In this document: positions 8,605-17,433 of the stretch, one piece after another
Layout of the letters: every line of letters starts with the position of its first letter
How positions within the stretch are numbered: the first letter of the stretch is position 1
Assembly (NCBI RefSeq): GCF_023509015.1
Contig: NZ_CP094975.1
Location: forward strand, 1,495,501 to 1,559,500
Source: Pseudomonas abieticivorans
GTDB taxonomy: Bacteria; Pseudomonadota; Gammaproteobacteria; Pseudomonadales; Pseudomonadaceae
Reading direction: 5' to 3'
DNA: 64,000 nucleotides
Program-made: the position numbers and the translations under genes
Notes under the pieces: model-generated
Told to the model about the DNA's origin: nothing
Database searches by the model: none
What the model saw: only the letters and a program-made list of their open reading frames with translations

Positions 8605-8638
8605 AACGCCCGGCCCCTGAAATGGCCGGGCGTTTTTT
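8605..8638 (+). terminator. Intrinsic terminator after fecA
   Basis: An 11-bp perfect stem (aacgcccggcc / ggccgggcgtt) with an 8-nt loop is followed by a T run, 18 bp after the fecA stop. Confidence 0.85.
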
Positions 8639-8780
8639 GTGCGACTGAATATTTATCTTCTTCAGGGGGTTGAATTGTTGGCTCAACTGCCCGACCTTGT
8701 AATCAAGAGGCGATGGAAATATTCCCCTGCCAAAGGGCCCCATCGAATCTCTTGCGAGCTAGCTGAATAAGGGATGAACT

Positions 8781-9188
8781 ATGCAAATCCAAGTCAATAG
8801 CGACAACCATATTCAAAGCAGCATCCGACTGGAGGAGTGGGTACGCACTACCGTTGAAAGCACGCTAGAACGCTACGAAGAAGATCTGACCCGTGTCGAA
8901 GTCCACCTTCGCGACGAGAACGGCGACAAGCCCGGCACGCACGACAAACGCTGCCAAATGGAGGCCCGCCCAAAAGGTCACCAACCGATTTCCGTTACCC
9001 ATAAAGCCGCATCGCTGGATCAGGCAGTCGATGGCGCGGCCACCAAACTCAATCACGCCCTCGAGCACCTGTTCGGCAAACTGCGCGCCAAGCGTGGGGC
9101 CGGCAGCGCCATCGAAGAAGGCAGCCCGACCGACGCATTGCTGCAGGAAGAATTCCTGGAGAATGAACAGGCGGCACTCAATAGCTGA
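8781..9188 (+). CDS. HPF/RaiA-type ribosome-associated protein
   Basis: This 135-residue protein has the start of the hibernation-promoting-factor fold (MQIQVNSDNHIQSSIRLEEW, then an amphipathic helix and VEVHLRDENGDKPG). Family members bind the 30S subunit near the decoding centre under stress. This one is a stand-alone short form, longer at the C-terminus (acidic tail ALLQEEFLENEQAAL) than the classical HPF and not next to rpoN. A GGGATG ribosome site precedes the ATG and a strong terminator follows, so it is monocistronic. Ribosome binding is inferred from the family. Confidence 0.75.
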   Translation: MQIQVNSDNHIQSSIRLEEWVRTTVESTLERYEEDLTRVEVHLRDENGDKPGTHDKRCQMEARPKGHQPISVTHKAASLDQAVDGAATKLNHALEHLFGKLRAKRGAGSAIEEGSPTDALLQEEFLENEQAALNS

Positions 9189-9208
9189 TTGATCAGCTGA
9201 ATAAAAAA

Positions 9209-9236
9209 AGGCGAGCCCACGGGCTCGCCTTTTTTA
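9209..9236 (+). terminator. Intrinsic terminator after the HPF-like gene
   Basis: A 10-bp GC-rich stem (aggcgagccc / gggctcgcct) is followed by six Ts and preceded by an A run, so it may work in both directions. Confidence 0.85.
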
Positions 9237-9395
9237 TTGCCATTTATTTACCTGCCCGCCAACGGCATGCGCCTTGCAATGTTAATTACACCGCAGTCAT
9301 GACGAGGAGGTTTCCCCGCCAGTGGTCTGGTCACGGCGAACTTTTTGCGTTGCCGCCCAGTCAATGATGCATGTCTTAATAAGCAGGTAAGCACC

Positions 9396-9725
9396 ATGGA
9401 AAACCCCTTCAAAGCCATCAGCGATGCCTTCCAGCCCGAGTACCGGGTCAACCTCAGCATCCAGCGCTTGGACGGCAGCATCATGCTGACCTTGTCCAAT
9501 GAAACAGGGGTAGTGGCCAAGCGCATGATCAGCGCCGCCCAACGTAATGATCCCAAGCGCCTGCAACGCCTGATCGAAAGCATTCAATTTGGCATCGCCA
9601 TCGAAAAAGGCCACAGCGCGATGGAGATCCTCGCGGCCATGACCGATGGCGATAATCTCAAACTGTTGTCACAGCAGCGCAAAGGCTGGCTGGGCAACCC
9701 ACCCGGCTTGTCCACAGGTATCTGA
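9396..9725 (+). CDS. DUF3509 protein
   Basis: This 109-residue cytoplasmic protein starts MENPFKAISDAFQPEY and matches the DUF3509 family, known mainly from Pseudomonas. It has a beta-rich first half (VNLSIQRLDGSIMLTLS) and a helical second half (DPKRLQRLIESIQFGIAIE). There are no catalytic motifs, signal peptide or membrane segment. The internal ATG at 9396 was preferred over an upstream in-frame codon because the family start MENPF is found there. Function unknown. Confidence 0.8.
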   Translation: MENPFKAISDAFQPEYRVNLSIQRLDGSIMLTLSNETGVVAKRMISAAQRNDPKRLQRLIESIQFGIAIEKGHSAMEILAAMTDGDNLKLLSQQRKGWLGNPPGLSTGI

Positions 9726-9849
9726 CCTTGACCGCTACCCCCTCCCTCTGCTGACAGGAAGGCTGCTCCGCCCTTACGGCGCAGGCTTCCTGAAACTGCC
9801 CCACAAAGACCTGCTTCAGCCCTTTCGTGACGGATAATGGTGCGCGGCC

Positions 9850-11046
9850 TTACACCAGCTGCAAGGCATTGGGCCTGGCGCCAGGAAACACCGCCTGTAA
9901 CTGGCTGCCCGAAAGCCCCCACGTCTGCCCCAGCACACCGCCGAGCACATCGCGATAATTATTGAGCACGGGGTAATCACGGTTTTGAAACAGGCTGCGT
10001 TGATCTACCGCCACTTGCTCGCCGGCAATCCGCCCGCCGCGCACGCTACCGCCCAGCACCCAATACACCGTGCCGTGCCCGTGGTCGGTGCCCTTGTCGC
10101 CGTTCTCGCGAAAGGTGCGACCAAACTCCGATACCACCACCACGGTCGTGTCGTTCCACACATCGCCGAGCGCTTGTGCAAACGCCGCCAGCCCTTGCCC
10201 CAGGTTGCTCAAATTGTTGGCCAGCACGCCTGTGGTACTGCCTTGGTTGACGTGCGTGTCCCAACCACCCACATCGACAAAACCCAACCGATACTGATCG
10301 CGCATCAGCGTGGCCATGCGCCGGGTTTCGTCGGCGAAGGTCTTGGCCGTCGGTGCACCGCGGTTGGCCTTGATCATTTCCTCCTGCAAATCCATGGACA
10401 CTTTCTGGCGTAGCTCCAGGCCGTCCGCCGCGGCCGCGGCCAACGGCGAGTGCTTGTACATGCCCGCCAAAATCGCCGACTGGCGATCGTCGAACGCAGG
10501 CTTGGCCACCCCGCGCAATGACAGGTTGGGAATGTCCTTGCCGCCCTGGAAACTCAACGGCATGGCATCGGTAAACGCGATAGGTGCACTGTTGGGGGCC
10601 ACCTTGGCCAGGCGCGCCAAAAAGCCCGAATCATAGTGGCCACGTTGCTGGGTCGGCTGGCCGGCCTCAATGTTGTCCTGAGTTTCGAAATGGCTGCGCG
10701 ACAGATCATCGGTCCCGGCAAAGGGAATAAAGGCAATCTGTTTGCGTTGCCACAGCGGGTAGATCGAGTCACGCAGTACCGGGTTCAGGCCCCACTGGCT
10801 ATCCAAGGCGATGGCACTTTCGGCGTTGCTTGCATCGGGCCTTGCGATGGCCAACGTAGGCCGCGACTCGTAGTAAAAGTCGCTGGCGTAGGGCACCAGC
10901 AAATTATTGCAGTCGTAACCACCGCGCAGGAACACCACCAGGCACCGCGGCGAACTGGCGGGGGCGGCAAACAACCGCCCGGAAAACGACAGGCCCGGCA
11001 ACGCGATGGCCGCCGCTGAACCCAGGAGAAAGTCACGACGCTTCAT
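9850..11046 (-). CDS. DUF1501 exported protein with Tat signal
   Basis: This 398-residue protein starts MKRRDFLLGSAAAIALPGL, a twin-arginine export signal. The body matches the DUF1501 family: LVVFLRGGYDCNNLLVPY resembles the metal-site region of alkaline-phosphatase-like folds, and GGWDTHVNQG, VVVSEFGRTFRENG and GTDHGHGTVYWVLGG are the characteristic motifs. It lies 9 nt after the DUF1800 gene on the same strand, a pairing conserved in many bacteria. The substrate is unknown; a periplasmic hydrolase role is only suggested by the sulfatase-like motifs. Confidence 0.88.
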   Translation of the reverse strand: MKRRDFLLGSAAAIALPGLSFSGRLFAAPASSPRCLVVFLRGGYDCNNLLVPYASDFYYESRPTLAIARPDASNAESAIALDSQWGLNPVLRDSIYPLWQRKQIAFIPFAGTDDLSRSHFETQDNIEAGQPTQQRGHYDSGFLARLAKVAPNSAPIAFTDAMPLSFQGGKDIPNLSLRGVAKPAFDDRQSAILAGMYKHSPLAAAAADGLELRQKVSMDLQEEMIKANRGAPTAKTFADETRRMATLMRDQYRLGFVDVGGWDTHVNQGSTTGVLANNLSNLGQGLAAFAQALGDVWNDTTVVVVSEFGRTFRENGDKGTDHGHGTVYWVLGGSVRGGRIAGEQVAVDQRSLFQNRDYPVLNNYRDVLGGVLGQTWGLSGSQLQAVFPGARPNALQLV

Positions 11047-11055
11047 AAAGCACCT

Positions 11056-12579
11056 CTAACGGTGATTGAAGTCTGGCGAGGCCAGCAGAAACAGGTTCCA
11101 CTCGCGCTGGGAAGTCGCCTGGTCCAGCCCTTGTTGGGTGGCTGCCGATAAAAACGGGGCAATGGCCTCGTAATACAGGGGCGTTGTGATCAACGGAAAT
11201 CCGCTACCGGCCTTGGCACTGCCTTCGGCGGTAAACAGGCGGTTGTCCCCCATGCCAATGCCACGGGCGATCTCAAAGCGCTTGGCCATTTGCCCCGAAC
11301 TTGACCAGGCGCTGGCATCCAGGGGCCAGCCGTCCGGCGTCAGGCGCCCGAACACCGGTTCGCCCAACTGGTTCAGCCAGTTGAGCATGGGCTTGGGGTT
11401 GGCAATGGGTTTGCCGTCATAGGCCAGGCGTACCGACGACACCACGAACTGCATCGGGTCCTTGAACTTATGGCCGGCACTTTGCGTCAGCTCATTGGCC
11501 TGGAACATCGTGCGCATGACCTCGGCAATGTCGCCATCGGTACGCTGGAAGGTAGTGGCCATCCGCTCGACCAGCGCCGGCGGCGGTTTGTCGGCAACAA
11601 AATATTGCGCCAGGCGCAGTGAGATGAAGTGTGCGCAAGCGGGCTGGCGCGTGATCAGCTCGACCGCCTGGGTAATCTCGTCAAAGCCGGCCCCGGGGAT
11701 GGCCTGGCCAAGCAACACCTTGTCGCTGAAGTCGTGCCGGCGCGGGTTGAACTCGAACAGGCCTTCGCGCACCACTTTGTCTGCCAGTTTCGGACCGAAT
11801 GCCTGCGGCTTGCCATCCAGTGGCGCAAACCCGGCCCCGGTCAGAATCAACGCCAATTGCTGTACGTCCTGCTGGGTGTAGCCGGCGCCCACCCCAAGGG
11901 TGTGCAGCTCCATCAACTCGCGCGCATAGTTTTCGTTGACCTTGCCCTGCGCGTTCTGGGCATTGTCGAGAAACGCCAGCATGGCCGGGCTTTTCAAGGT
12001 GGCCATCAGCAAGTCCTTGAACTTGCCCAGGGCATGGGGGCGGATGACCTGCTCTTCGTAATCGGCCGCCATCAGGCGCACCGGGCCCTTGCCCAGGAAC
12101 ACGCTGAAATGGTTAAGCCAGAACCACACCAACTGCTCCTTGAGCTGGTTGGGGCCATACACCGCGCGCAGCATGACGATTTCCCGAGCCTGCTCGCCCA
12201 GCGCGTTGGCGTCTTGCTGCAAGGCCTTGCGCGCCTGAACCCGGGCGTCGCCCTCGGGCATGTCCTTGTAGGCCTGTTGAGCTTGGCGTTGCGCCAGCCA
12301 CGTGGCCTGCAGCGGTTGGCTCAGCACCGGATAGGCCTTGAGCATTTGCTCGATGGGCGCGGGCAACGGCTCGTCGAGGCGATCGGCCAATTGTGCCTGC
12401 AGCAGGCCGTTGCGCCCCAAGGCATGAAAACGCGCGAGCTGCGCGGCGTCCAGGCCAAAGCCGTCACGCTGCAACCAGGCGATGTCACTTGGCTTGAGCG
12501 GTATGGGCGTGGCTGCCAACGCGAAAGTTGGTAATAGAAGCAGTATCAACGCTCGGAACACGAGACGCGGCAGTGGCAT
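11056..12579 (-). CDS. DUF1800 exported protein
   Basis: This 507-residue protein has a cleavable signal peptide (FRALILLLLPTFALA). Typical DUF1800 features are visible: FWLNHFSVFLGK, PAMLAFLDNAQNAQGKVNEN followed by YARELMELHTLGVGAGYTQ, and HDFSDKVLLG. It is the first gene of a two-gene unit with DUF1501. ATG at 12579 begins the signal peptide properly; the ATG at 12609 would add ten polar residues and is less likely. Molecular function is undescribed as far as I know. Confidence 0.87.
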   Translation of the reverse strand: MPLPRLVFRALILLLLPTFALAATPIPLKPSDIAWLQRDGFGLDAAQLARFHALGRNGLLQAQLADRLDEPLPAPIEQMLKAYPVLSQPLQATWLAQRQAQQAYKDMPEGDARVQARKALQQDANALGEQAREIVMLRAVYGPNQLKEQLVWFWLNHFSVFLGKGPVRLMAADYEEQVIRPHALGKFKDLLMATLKSPAMLAFLDNAQNAQGKVNENYARELMELHTLGVGAGYTQQDVQQLALILTGAGFAPLDGKPQAFGPKLADKVVREGLFEFNPRRHDFSDKVLLGQAIPGAGFDEITQAVELITRQPACAHFISLRLAQYFVADKPPPALVERMATTFQRTDGDIAEVMRTMFQANELTQSAGHKFKDPMQFVVSSVRLAYDGKPIANPKPMLNWLNQLGEPVFGRLTPDGWPLDASAWSSSGQMAKRFEIARGIGMGDNRLFTAEGSAKAGSGFPLITTPLYYEAIAPFLSAATQQGLDQATSQREWNLFLLASPDFNHR

Positions 12580-12733
12580 CAAGAAGTTTCCACGGCAAGG
12601 GCAAGACATTTTCAGTCTACCGGAGCCCAGCCGAGCGAAGATGTAACTGAATGTAAATGACTGGTAAAGCTAATGTGAGCGGGTGGATACATGTGTAGCG
12701 TGAAATCTTTCAAGCAAGCCCAGAGGTGGCAAC

Positions 12734-13078
12734 ATGAAAGTACGCTACGTGGCTCTGTTGGCCGTGATCGCCGCAACCGCCGGTTGCGTTGAAGAACGAG
12801 TGGTCCACGAACGGCGTGTGGTCGAGCGCCCACCCGTGCAGCGCGAATACGTCGAGGTGGTGGCGCCGCAGCCGCCGCCCGTGCAGGTTATCGAAGTAGA
12901 ACCGGGCCCTCGCCCAGGCTACGTGTGGGCCCGCGGTTATTGGGGTTGGGAAGGCGGCCGCTATGTGCCGGTGCGCGGCCACTGGGAACCAGTGCGCCCC
13001 AATGGCCATTACCAGCATGCCAAGTGGGTGCAACGCGGTGACGGCTGGCACTGGCGTGCCGGTGGCTGGGTCAACTGA
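12734..13078 (+). CDS. YXWGXW-repeat lipoprotein
   Basis: This is a 114-residue predicted lipoprotein with lipobox VIAATAGC (Cys at residue 18). A charged and proline-rich spacer (RVVERPPVQREYVEVV) leads to a tryptophan-rich repeat region: YVWARGYWGWEGGRYVPV, HWEPVRPNGHY, and WHWRAGGW at the end. Repeats of this kind define the YXWGXW family of small envelope proteins. It is monogenic, facing away from DUF1800. The role is unknown and envelope location is inferred from the lipobox. Confidence 0.82.
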   Translation: MKVRYVALLAVIAATAGCVEERVVHERRVVERPPVQREYVEVVAPQPPPVQVIEVEPGPRPGYVWARGYWGWEGGRYVPVRGHWEPVRPNGHYQHAKWVQRGDGWHWRAGGWVN

Positions 13079-13084
13079 ACCTGA

Positions 13085-13110
13085 CACCGCCCCGCATACG
13101 CGGGGCGGTG
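13085..13110. terminator. GC-rich hairpin between convergent genes
   Basis: A perfect 11-bp stem (caccgccccgc / gcggggcggtg) with a 4-nt loop lies between the lipoprotein gene and psiE, which converge on it. No T run follows on either side, so termination is likely but not certain. Confidence 0.5.
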
Positions 13111-13123
13111 CTGTTCAAGCACT

Positions 13124-13612
13124 TTAAATTTCGCCTTTCTCCTCGGTCACCGCGCCTTTGACCGGGCTGTGGCGATCGGGGATTTTTGCCGACGGGTATT
13201 TGGACGAAGCGTAGCGCACCACCAGGATGGCAACGGCCAGCAACAAGATTGCACCGGTCAGGTACACCACGCCCAAATCCGGTGGCGCATGGTGCGAAAC
13301 GTCAGAGATCAACAGGCGGGTCAGCGCCGTGATGGCTACGTACAGCAGGAAGCGCACCGGCATGTGGTTGGTCTTGAAATAGATGCCCACCATGGCACCC
13401 AATTCCAGGTAGATGAACAACAACAGAATGTCATCGACCGTAATGTGGCCCTTTTCCAGCATATCGATAAATGCCATGACCGCTGCCCAAGCGGTTACCC
13501 CACCGATGGCGAACAACGCCAGGTAGTGGAAGACCTCGACACACAGGTTTCCCAACGACTCTGCCAACCCATGCACACGCTGGCGCAGGGCTTCGGCCCA
13601 ATTCATTTTCAC
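13124..13612 (-). CDS. psiE: PsiE-family phosphate-starvation-inducible membrane protein
   Basis: This is a 162-residue inner-membrane protein with four hydrophobic segments (YLALFAIGGVTAWAAVMAF, ILLLFIYLELGAMVGIYF, FLLYVAITALTRLLI, VVYLTGAILLLAVAILVV), matching PsiE. GTG at 13612 (VKMNWAEAL) is preferred because AAGGGA lies 8 nt upstream and the length then equals the usual size in this genus; ATG at 13606 is the alternative. The function of PsiE is not established; it is phosphate-regulated in E. coli, but no clear Pho box was recognised here. Confidence 0.85.
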   Translation of the reverse strand: MKMNWAEALRQRVHGLAESLGNLCVEVFHYLALFAIGGVTAWAAVMAFIDMLEKGHITVDDILLLFIYLELGAMVGIYFKTNHMPVRFLLYVAITALTRLLISDVSHHAPPDLGVVYLTGAILLLAVAILVVRYASSKYPSAKIPDRHSPVKGAVTEEKGEI

Positions 13613-13773
13613 GGTAGTGATCCCTTGCTCGATGGTCGCCAATGCCTATGCTCTGCTATGCAGATTAAAGGCCACACCAGTGTGCCTGAGCGGTGTGACA
13701 AGCCCATAGCGGCACTTTGACTCACCCCGGCGTTTTGCCGCTGTTCAAGCGCTGCGGTTTGCCTTATCATCCA

Positions 13774-13789
13774 CTGTATAAACAACCAG
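13774..13789 (+). promoter_or_regulatory. LexA (SOS) box
   Basis: The 16-nt sequence ctgtataaacaaccag fits CTG-N10-CAG with the AT-rich centre expected of a LexA operator. It lies 26 bp before the yebG start, so yebG should be SOS-induced. Confidence 0.75.
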
Positions 13790-13815
13790 TACCCGAAAGG
13801 CCTATGAGGTGATGA

Positions 13816-14079
13816 ATGTCCGTCGAAGTGGTATATCGCAGCAGCCGAGACCTGGAGCGCCTGTTCATGGATAAAGCCGAAGCTGACCGTCATGACAAAA
13901 TGCTCGAATTGGCCGAATTGCTTTCAGAAGTCCTGAAAAAAGCCGTGCCGTCCCTGAGCGAGCAGCAGGTGGAGGACGCCGGTATCTACATGGCGAAAAA
14001 CCGTGATGTATTCGCCAAGGCGTTCAAGAGCCAGCCCGATGCGCTGAACGAACTGATCAACGGCGACGGCGAGGAATAG
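13816..14079 (+). CDS. yebG: YebG family DNA-damage-inducible protein
   Basis: This 87-residue protein matches YebG: MSVEVVYRSSRDLERLFMDK, then an all-helical region LELAELLSEVLKKAVPSLS and an acidic C-terminus. In E. coli yebG is a LexA-regulated gene of unclear function, and here too a LexA box lies just upstream. The neighbouring ldh-pdhABC block is also found beside a YebG gene in P. aeruginosa, which supports the assignment. Confidence 0.87.
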   Translation: MSVEVVYRSSRDLERLFMDKAEADRHDKMLELAELLSEVLKKAVPSLSEQQVEDAGIYMAKNRDVFAKAFKSQPDALNELINGDGEE

Positions 14080-14104
14080 TGGCGGGTTCGCAGATGAATA
14101 CGTT

Positions 14105-14132
14105 CCTGTAGGAGCGGATTCATCCGCGATAA
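14105..14132. repeat. REP palindrome
   Basis: The sequence tgtaggagcggattcatcc, continuing gcgat, is one copy of the Pseudomonas REP family (core gcggat-N-atccgc) that recurs at least nine more times in this window. It lies between yebG and pdhC. Confidence 0.8.
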
Positions 14133-14145
14133 GAATGCCCCGGTG

Positions 14146-15249
14146 TCACGGCTTCTCCAACTCCATCACCAATGCCTTGAAGAACCGTGCCGCCTCGCCC
14201 CCCGTCACTGCCCGGTGATCAAAGGTCAGTGACAACGGCAGTATGGGGTGCACCACCACCTGTCCTTCCATGGCCACGGGCTCGTCCCGTATACCACCTG
14301 CCCCCAGGATCGCCACTTGCGGCGGCACCACCACCGGGTTGGCATAACGCCCGAACAGCGTGCCGAAGTTGGACAGCGTGATCGTCGCGCCCATCATTTC
14401 CTTTGCCGGGATCGAGCGCGCCTTCACGTCGGCGCGCAAGCGGCCCATGCCCTCTTTCAAATCCTCGGGGCTGCGCGCGCCCACATCCCGAAGCACCGGC
14501 ACGAATAAACCGTCAGGCGTATCGACGGCAATGCCCAGGTCGAGGTTGGCGTGTTGGCGAATCGACAAGCTCTTGCCATCGAACCAGCTGTTGAGCACCG
14601 GCTCCACCAGCATCGCTGCCGCTATGGCCTTGCCCAGCCGGATCAGCGGGTCGCGGGCCTGGCCCCAACGGTGCAAATCGGCGTCGCCAAAAATAGTCAC
14701 AGGCACCACTTCGGCGTGGGACTTGGCCATGTTCAGCGCCATGCTGCGGCGCACGCCGCGCAGTTTTTCCCCGCCAAAGCGGTCCTGCGCCGATTGCGCA
14801 GCGCCCTCGACGTCGGCGCGGGTGATCAGCCCATCGCTGCCCGAGCCGTTCAGCGCGGCCAGGTCCACGCCCAGTTGCCGGGCCAGTTGCCGCACCGCCG
14901 GCGTGGCGCGGGTGGCCATGTGTTCGCGGGTAGAAGGCGCCGCGCCCACAAAGAACTGATCGGCCTGGCTGTTGCCGCCGCCTTCCAGGCGCCCGACCAC
15001 CGTACCTGCATCCGCTTCGCCTTCGTAGCCCAGCAGTGGCTCGCCAACGTGCAGGATGTCGCCCTCGCCGCCGAAGGTTTTCGCCACCACGCCGTCGTAA
15101 GGTGCCGGGATGTCCACCAGCGCCTTGGCGGTTTCCACCGACACCAGCAATTGATCGGCCTTGACCGTTTCGCCGATTTTCACGTGCCATTGCACGATCT
15201 CGGCTTCTTGCAGGCCTTCGCCCAGGTCGGGCAGTTTGAAATATTTCAT
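14146..15249 (-). CDS. pdhC: 2-oxoacid dehydrogenase E2 (dihydrolipoyl acyltransferase)
   Basis: This is the 367-residue E2 core of a 2-oxoacid dehydrogenase complex. A lipoyl domain covers residues 1-78, with the lipoyl lysine in VETAKALVDIPAP. A short linker leads to the peripheral subunit-binding domain (TPAVRQLARQLGVDLAALNG, about 115-150), followed by the catalytic domain with the active site SLTFDHRAVTGGEAARF. It closes the ldh-pdhA-pdhB-pdhC block, starting 10 nt after pdhB. This matches P. aeruginosa PA3415; given the leucine dehydrogenase partner, branched-chain 2-oxoacids are plausible substrates as well as pyruvate. Confidence 0.9.
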   Translation of the reverse strand: MKYFKLPDLGEGLQEAEIVQWHVKIGETVKADQLLVSVETAKALVDIPAPYDGVVAKTFGGEGDILHVGEPLLGYEGEADAGTVVGRLEGGGNSQADQFFVGAAPSTREHMATRATPAVRQLARQLGVDLAALNGSGSDGLITRADVEGAAQSAQDRFGGEKLRGVRRSMALNMAKSHAEVVPVTIFGDADLHRWGQARDPLIRLGKAIAAAMLVEPVLNSWFDGKSLSIRQHANLDLGIAVDTPDGLFVPVLRDVGARSPEDLKEGMGRLRADVKARSIPAKEMMGATITLSNFGTLFGRYANPVVVPPQVAILGAGGIRDEPVAMEGQVVVHPILPLSLTFDHRAVTGGEAARFFKALVMELEKP

Positions 15250-15259
15250 CGCAGCCTCC

Positions 15260-16246
15260 TCAGGCGAAATTCAGCACGGTGTCGCAGGCGTGCAGGATGT
15301 CCGCCACGCCAGGAATGTAGAGCTGTTCGAGTTTGTACAGCGGCGGTGGAATATCGGGGGCAGTGACCCGCTGGATCGGCGCTTGCAAGTCGAGCAAGAC
15401 CCGTTCGTACAGGCTGGCGGCAATCTCTGCGCCCACACCACAAGAGCGCGGCGCCTCGTGCACGATCACGCAGCGCCCGGTCTTGCGCACCGAGGCTTCC
15501 AGGGTGTCGAGGTCCAGCGGTTTGACGCAGGCCACGTCGATCACTTCTGCCGACACCCCCTGCTCGGCCAGCGCGTCGGCGGCCTGCAACGTTTCATGCA
15601 CGCTGGCGCCCCAACTGATCAGGGTGATGTCACTGCCTTCGCGCAGGGTGAAGCAGGTGTCGAGCGGCAAACGCTTGCCATCGTTCACTAACGGTTGCGG
15701 GTTCATACGGTACAACCGGGTGGGCTCCAGGAAGATCACCGGGTCTGGGTCGTCGATGGCGGCCAATAGCAGGCCATAGGCCCTGGCCGGTGATGAGGGG
15801 ATCACCACCCGCAAGCCCGGAATGTGGGCGAACAGGGCCTCGGTGCTTTCACTGTGATGTTCGGGGGCGCGAATGCCGGCGCCCATGGGCGTGCGCAACA
15901 CCATCGGGCAACTGAGCCGGCCGCGCGTGCGGTTACGCAAGCGGCTGGCATGGGACACCAGGTGCTCCATGGCCGCGTAGATAAAGCCCATGAACTGGAT
16001 CTCGACAATGGGTTTGAGGCCCTGGGCGGCCATGCCCACCACCAGGCCGCCGAGCATGGTTTCGGCCAGGGGTGAGTCGATCACCCGCTTGAAGCCGAAA
16101 CTCTCGCGCAGGCCTTGGGTAGCGCGGAACACCCCGCCATTGACGCCGACATCCTCGCCCAGCACCACGACGTTCTCGTCCTCGGCCATGGCGGTGTGCA
16201 TCGCCAGGTTAACGGCCTCCAACAGGCTGATTTTTTCACTGGCCAT
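15260..16246 (-). CDS. pdhB: 2-oxoacid dehydrogenase E1 beta subunit
   Basis: This 328-residue E1 beta subunit shows ISLLEAVNLAMHTAMAED, VVVLGEDVGVNGGVFRAT, DSPLAETMLGGLVVGMA, the RTPMGAGIRAPEHHSES segment and the C-terminal transketolase domain. The ATG at 16246 lies inside the pdhA tail (11-bp overlap), giving MASEKISLLEA; longer in-frame starts run deep into pdhA and are rejected. E1 alpha/beta carries out thiamine-diphosphate-dependent decarboxylation and hands the acyl group to PdhC. Confidence 0.9.
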   Translation of the reverse strand: MASEKISLLEAVNLAMHTAMAEDENVVVLGEDVGVNGGVFRATQGLRESFGFKRVIDSPLAETMLGGLVVGMAAQGLKPIVEIQFMGFIYAAMEHLVSHASRLRNRTRGRLSCPMVLRTPMGAGIRAPEHHSESTEALFAHIPGLRVVIPSSPARAYGLLLAAIDDPDPVIFLEPTRLYRMNPQPLVNDGKRLPLDTCFTLREGSDITLISWGASVHETLQAADALAEQGVSAEVIDVACVKPLDLDTLEASVRKTGRCVIVHEAPRSCGVGAEIAASLYERVLLDLQAPIQRVTAPDIPPPLYKLEQLYIPGVADILHACDTVLNFA

Positions 16247-17336
16247 GGGCGTCACCTCCCTGACGGCGAGCGACCCGCTCAAGGAATTCCTCACGCTGGT
16301 CAGCCAGGGCCTTGGGCCATTGCGCGTAGACATAGTCCATCACCGATTCGGCCGGTTGCAGGCCGGCCGCCTCGAAGTTATCCACAGACTGCTGGACCAA
16401 CACCTGGCATTCGGCAATCAATGCCTGCTCGCGGCCTTCGTCCCACACCCCTTGCCCCGCCATGAACGATTGCAGGCGCTTGATCGGCTCCTCTTGCCAG
16501 GCTTGCTTGACCTCCTCGGCCGAGCGGTAGCGCGTGGCGTCGTCGGCAGTGGTGTGGTCGCCCAACCGATAGCTCAAGCATTCGAGCAACACCGGGCCCT
16601 TACCCTGACGCGCCCGCTCCAGGGCCACCTGCATGCGGTCGTAAACGGCGAGCATGTCATTGCCGTCGACCTGTTCGCCATGAAACCCCGCGCCGATGGC
16701 TTTCTGCGCCAACGTCGGCGCGCCGCACTGGATACGCCGTGGTACCGAGATTGCCCATTGGTTGTTGTTGATCACGAACACCACCGGCAACTGCCAGGCA
16801 CCGGCCACGTTCAATGCCTCCAGAAAGTCGCCCTTGCTGGTGGCGCCATCGCCGCAAGTGGTCACGGCCACGCGGTGCTCGCCACGGATCTTGAACGCAC
16901 TGGCAACCCCGCAGGCGTGCAGGGCTTGGGTGGCAATGGGCACGCACAACGGGAAGTCCTGGGCCACCGCCGGCTCGGCATAGTCACTGCCGCGCTCGTC
17001 GCCGCCCCAGTACAGCAGGATCTCCTCCATGCGCACGCCGCGCATCAGTTGCACGGCCGTGTCGCGGTAGTAAGGAATGAGCACGTCTTCAGGGTGCATC
17101 AGGCTGCCGATGGCCACGCCGATCGCTTCCTGGCCCAACGTCGGGGCATAGGTGCCGATCCGGCCGGTGCGCTGCAAGGCCACGGCCTTTTGATCGAATA
17201 AACGGGTCAGCACCATTTGCCGGTACAGGCGGGTCAACAAGTTGAAGTCATCGGCCCAGTCGGGCAATTGAGCGGTCAAGCGACCGTCGGGGGATAAATA
17301 GCGGGTAAAGGGGAGTTCAAGCTTGCTTGAGGTCAT
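16236..17336 (-). CDS. pdhA: 2-oxoacid dehydrogenase E1 alpha subunit
   Basis: This 366-residue E1 alpha subunit carries the thiamine diphosphate motif seen as GDGATSKGDFLEALNVAG with ending NNNQWAIS, and the phosphorylation-loop region YRLGDHTTADDATRYR. The two-subunit E1 type differs from the single-chain AceE. ATG 17336 (MTSSKLELPFTRYL) was chosen, as the earlier open extension lacks similarity to the family. The gene is 97 bp downstream of ldh and overlaps pdhB. Confidence 0.9.
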   Translation of the reverse strand: MTSSKLELPFTRYLSPDGRLTAQLPDWADDFNLLTRLYRQMVLTRLFDQKAVALQRTGRIGTYAPTLGQEAIGVAIGSLMHPEDVLIPYYRDTAVQLMRGVRMEEILLYWGGDERGSDYAEPAVAQDFPLCVPIATQALHACGVASAFKIRGEHRVAVTTCGDGATSKGDFLEALNVAGAWQLPVVFVINNNQWAISVPRRIQCGAPTLAQKAIGAGFHGEQVDGNDMLAVYDRMQVALERARQGKGPVLLECLSYRLGDHTTADDATRYRSAEEVKQAWQEEPIKRLQSFMAGQGVWDEGREQALIAECQVLVQQSVDNFEAAGLQPAESVMDYVYAQWPKALADQREEFLERVARRQGGDAHGQ

Positions 17337-17433
17337 GGGCACACTCCTGACACGCGCGGTACGCGTGGTGACAATGGCCGGCGGCTTGTGGCTGCCAGTT
17401 ATCCAGGGCTGCAACCGGGTAGGCCACGGCCCT

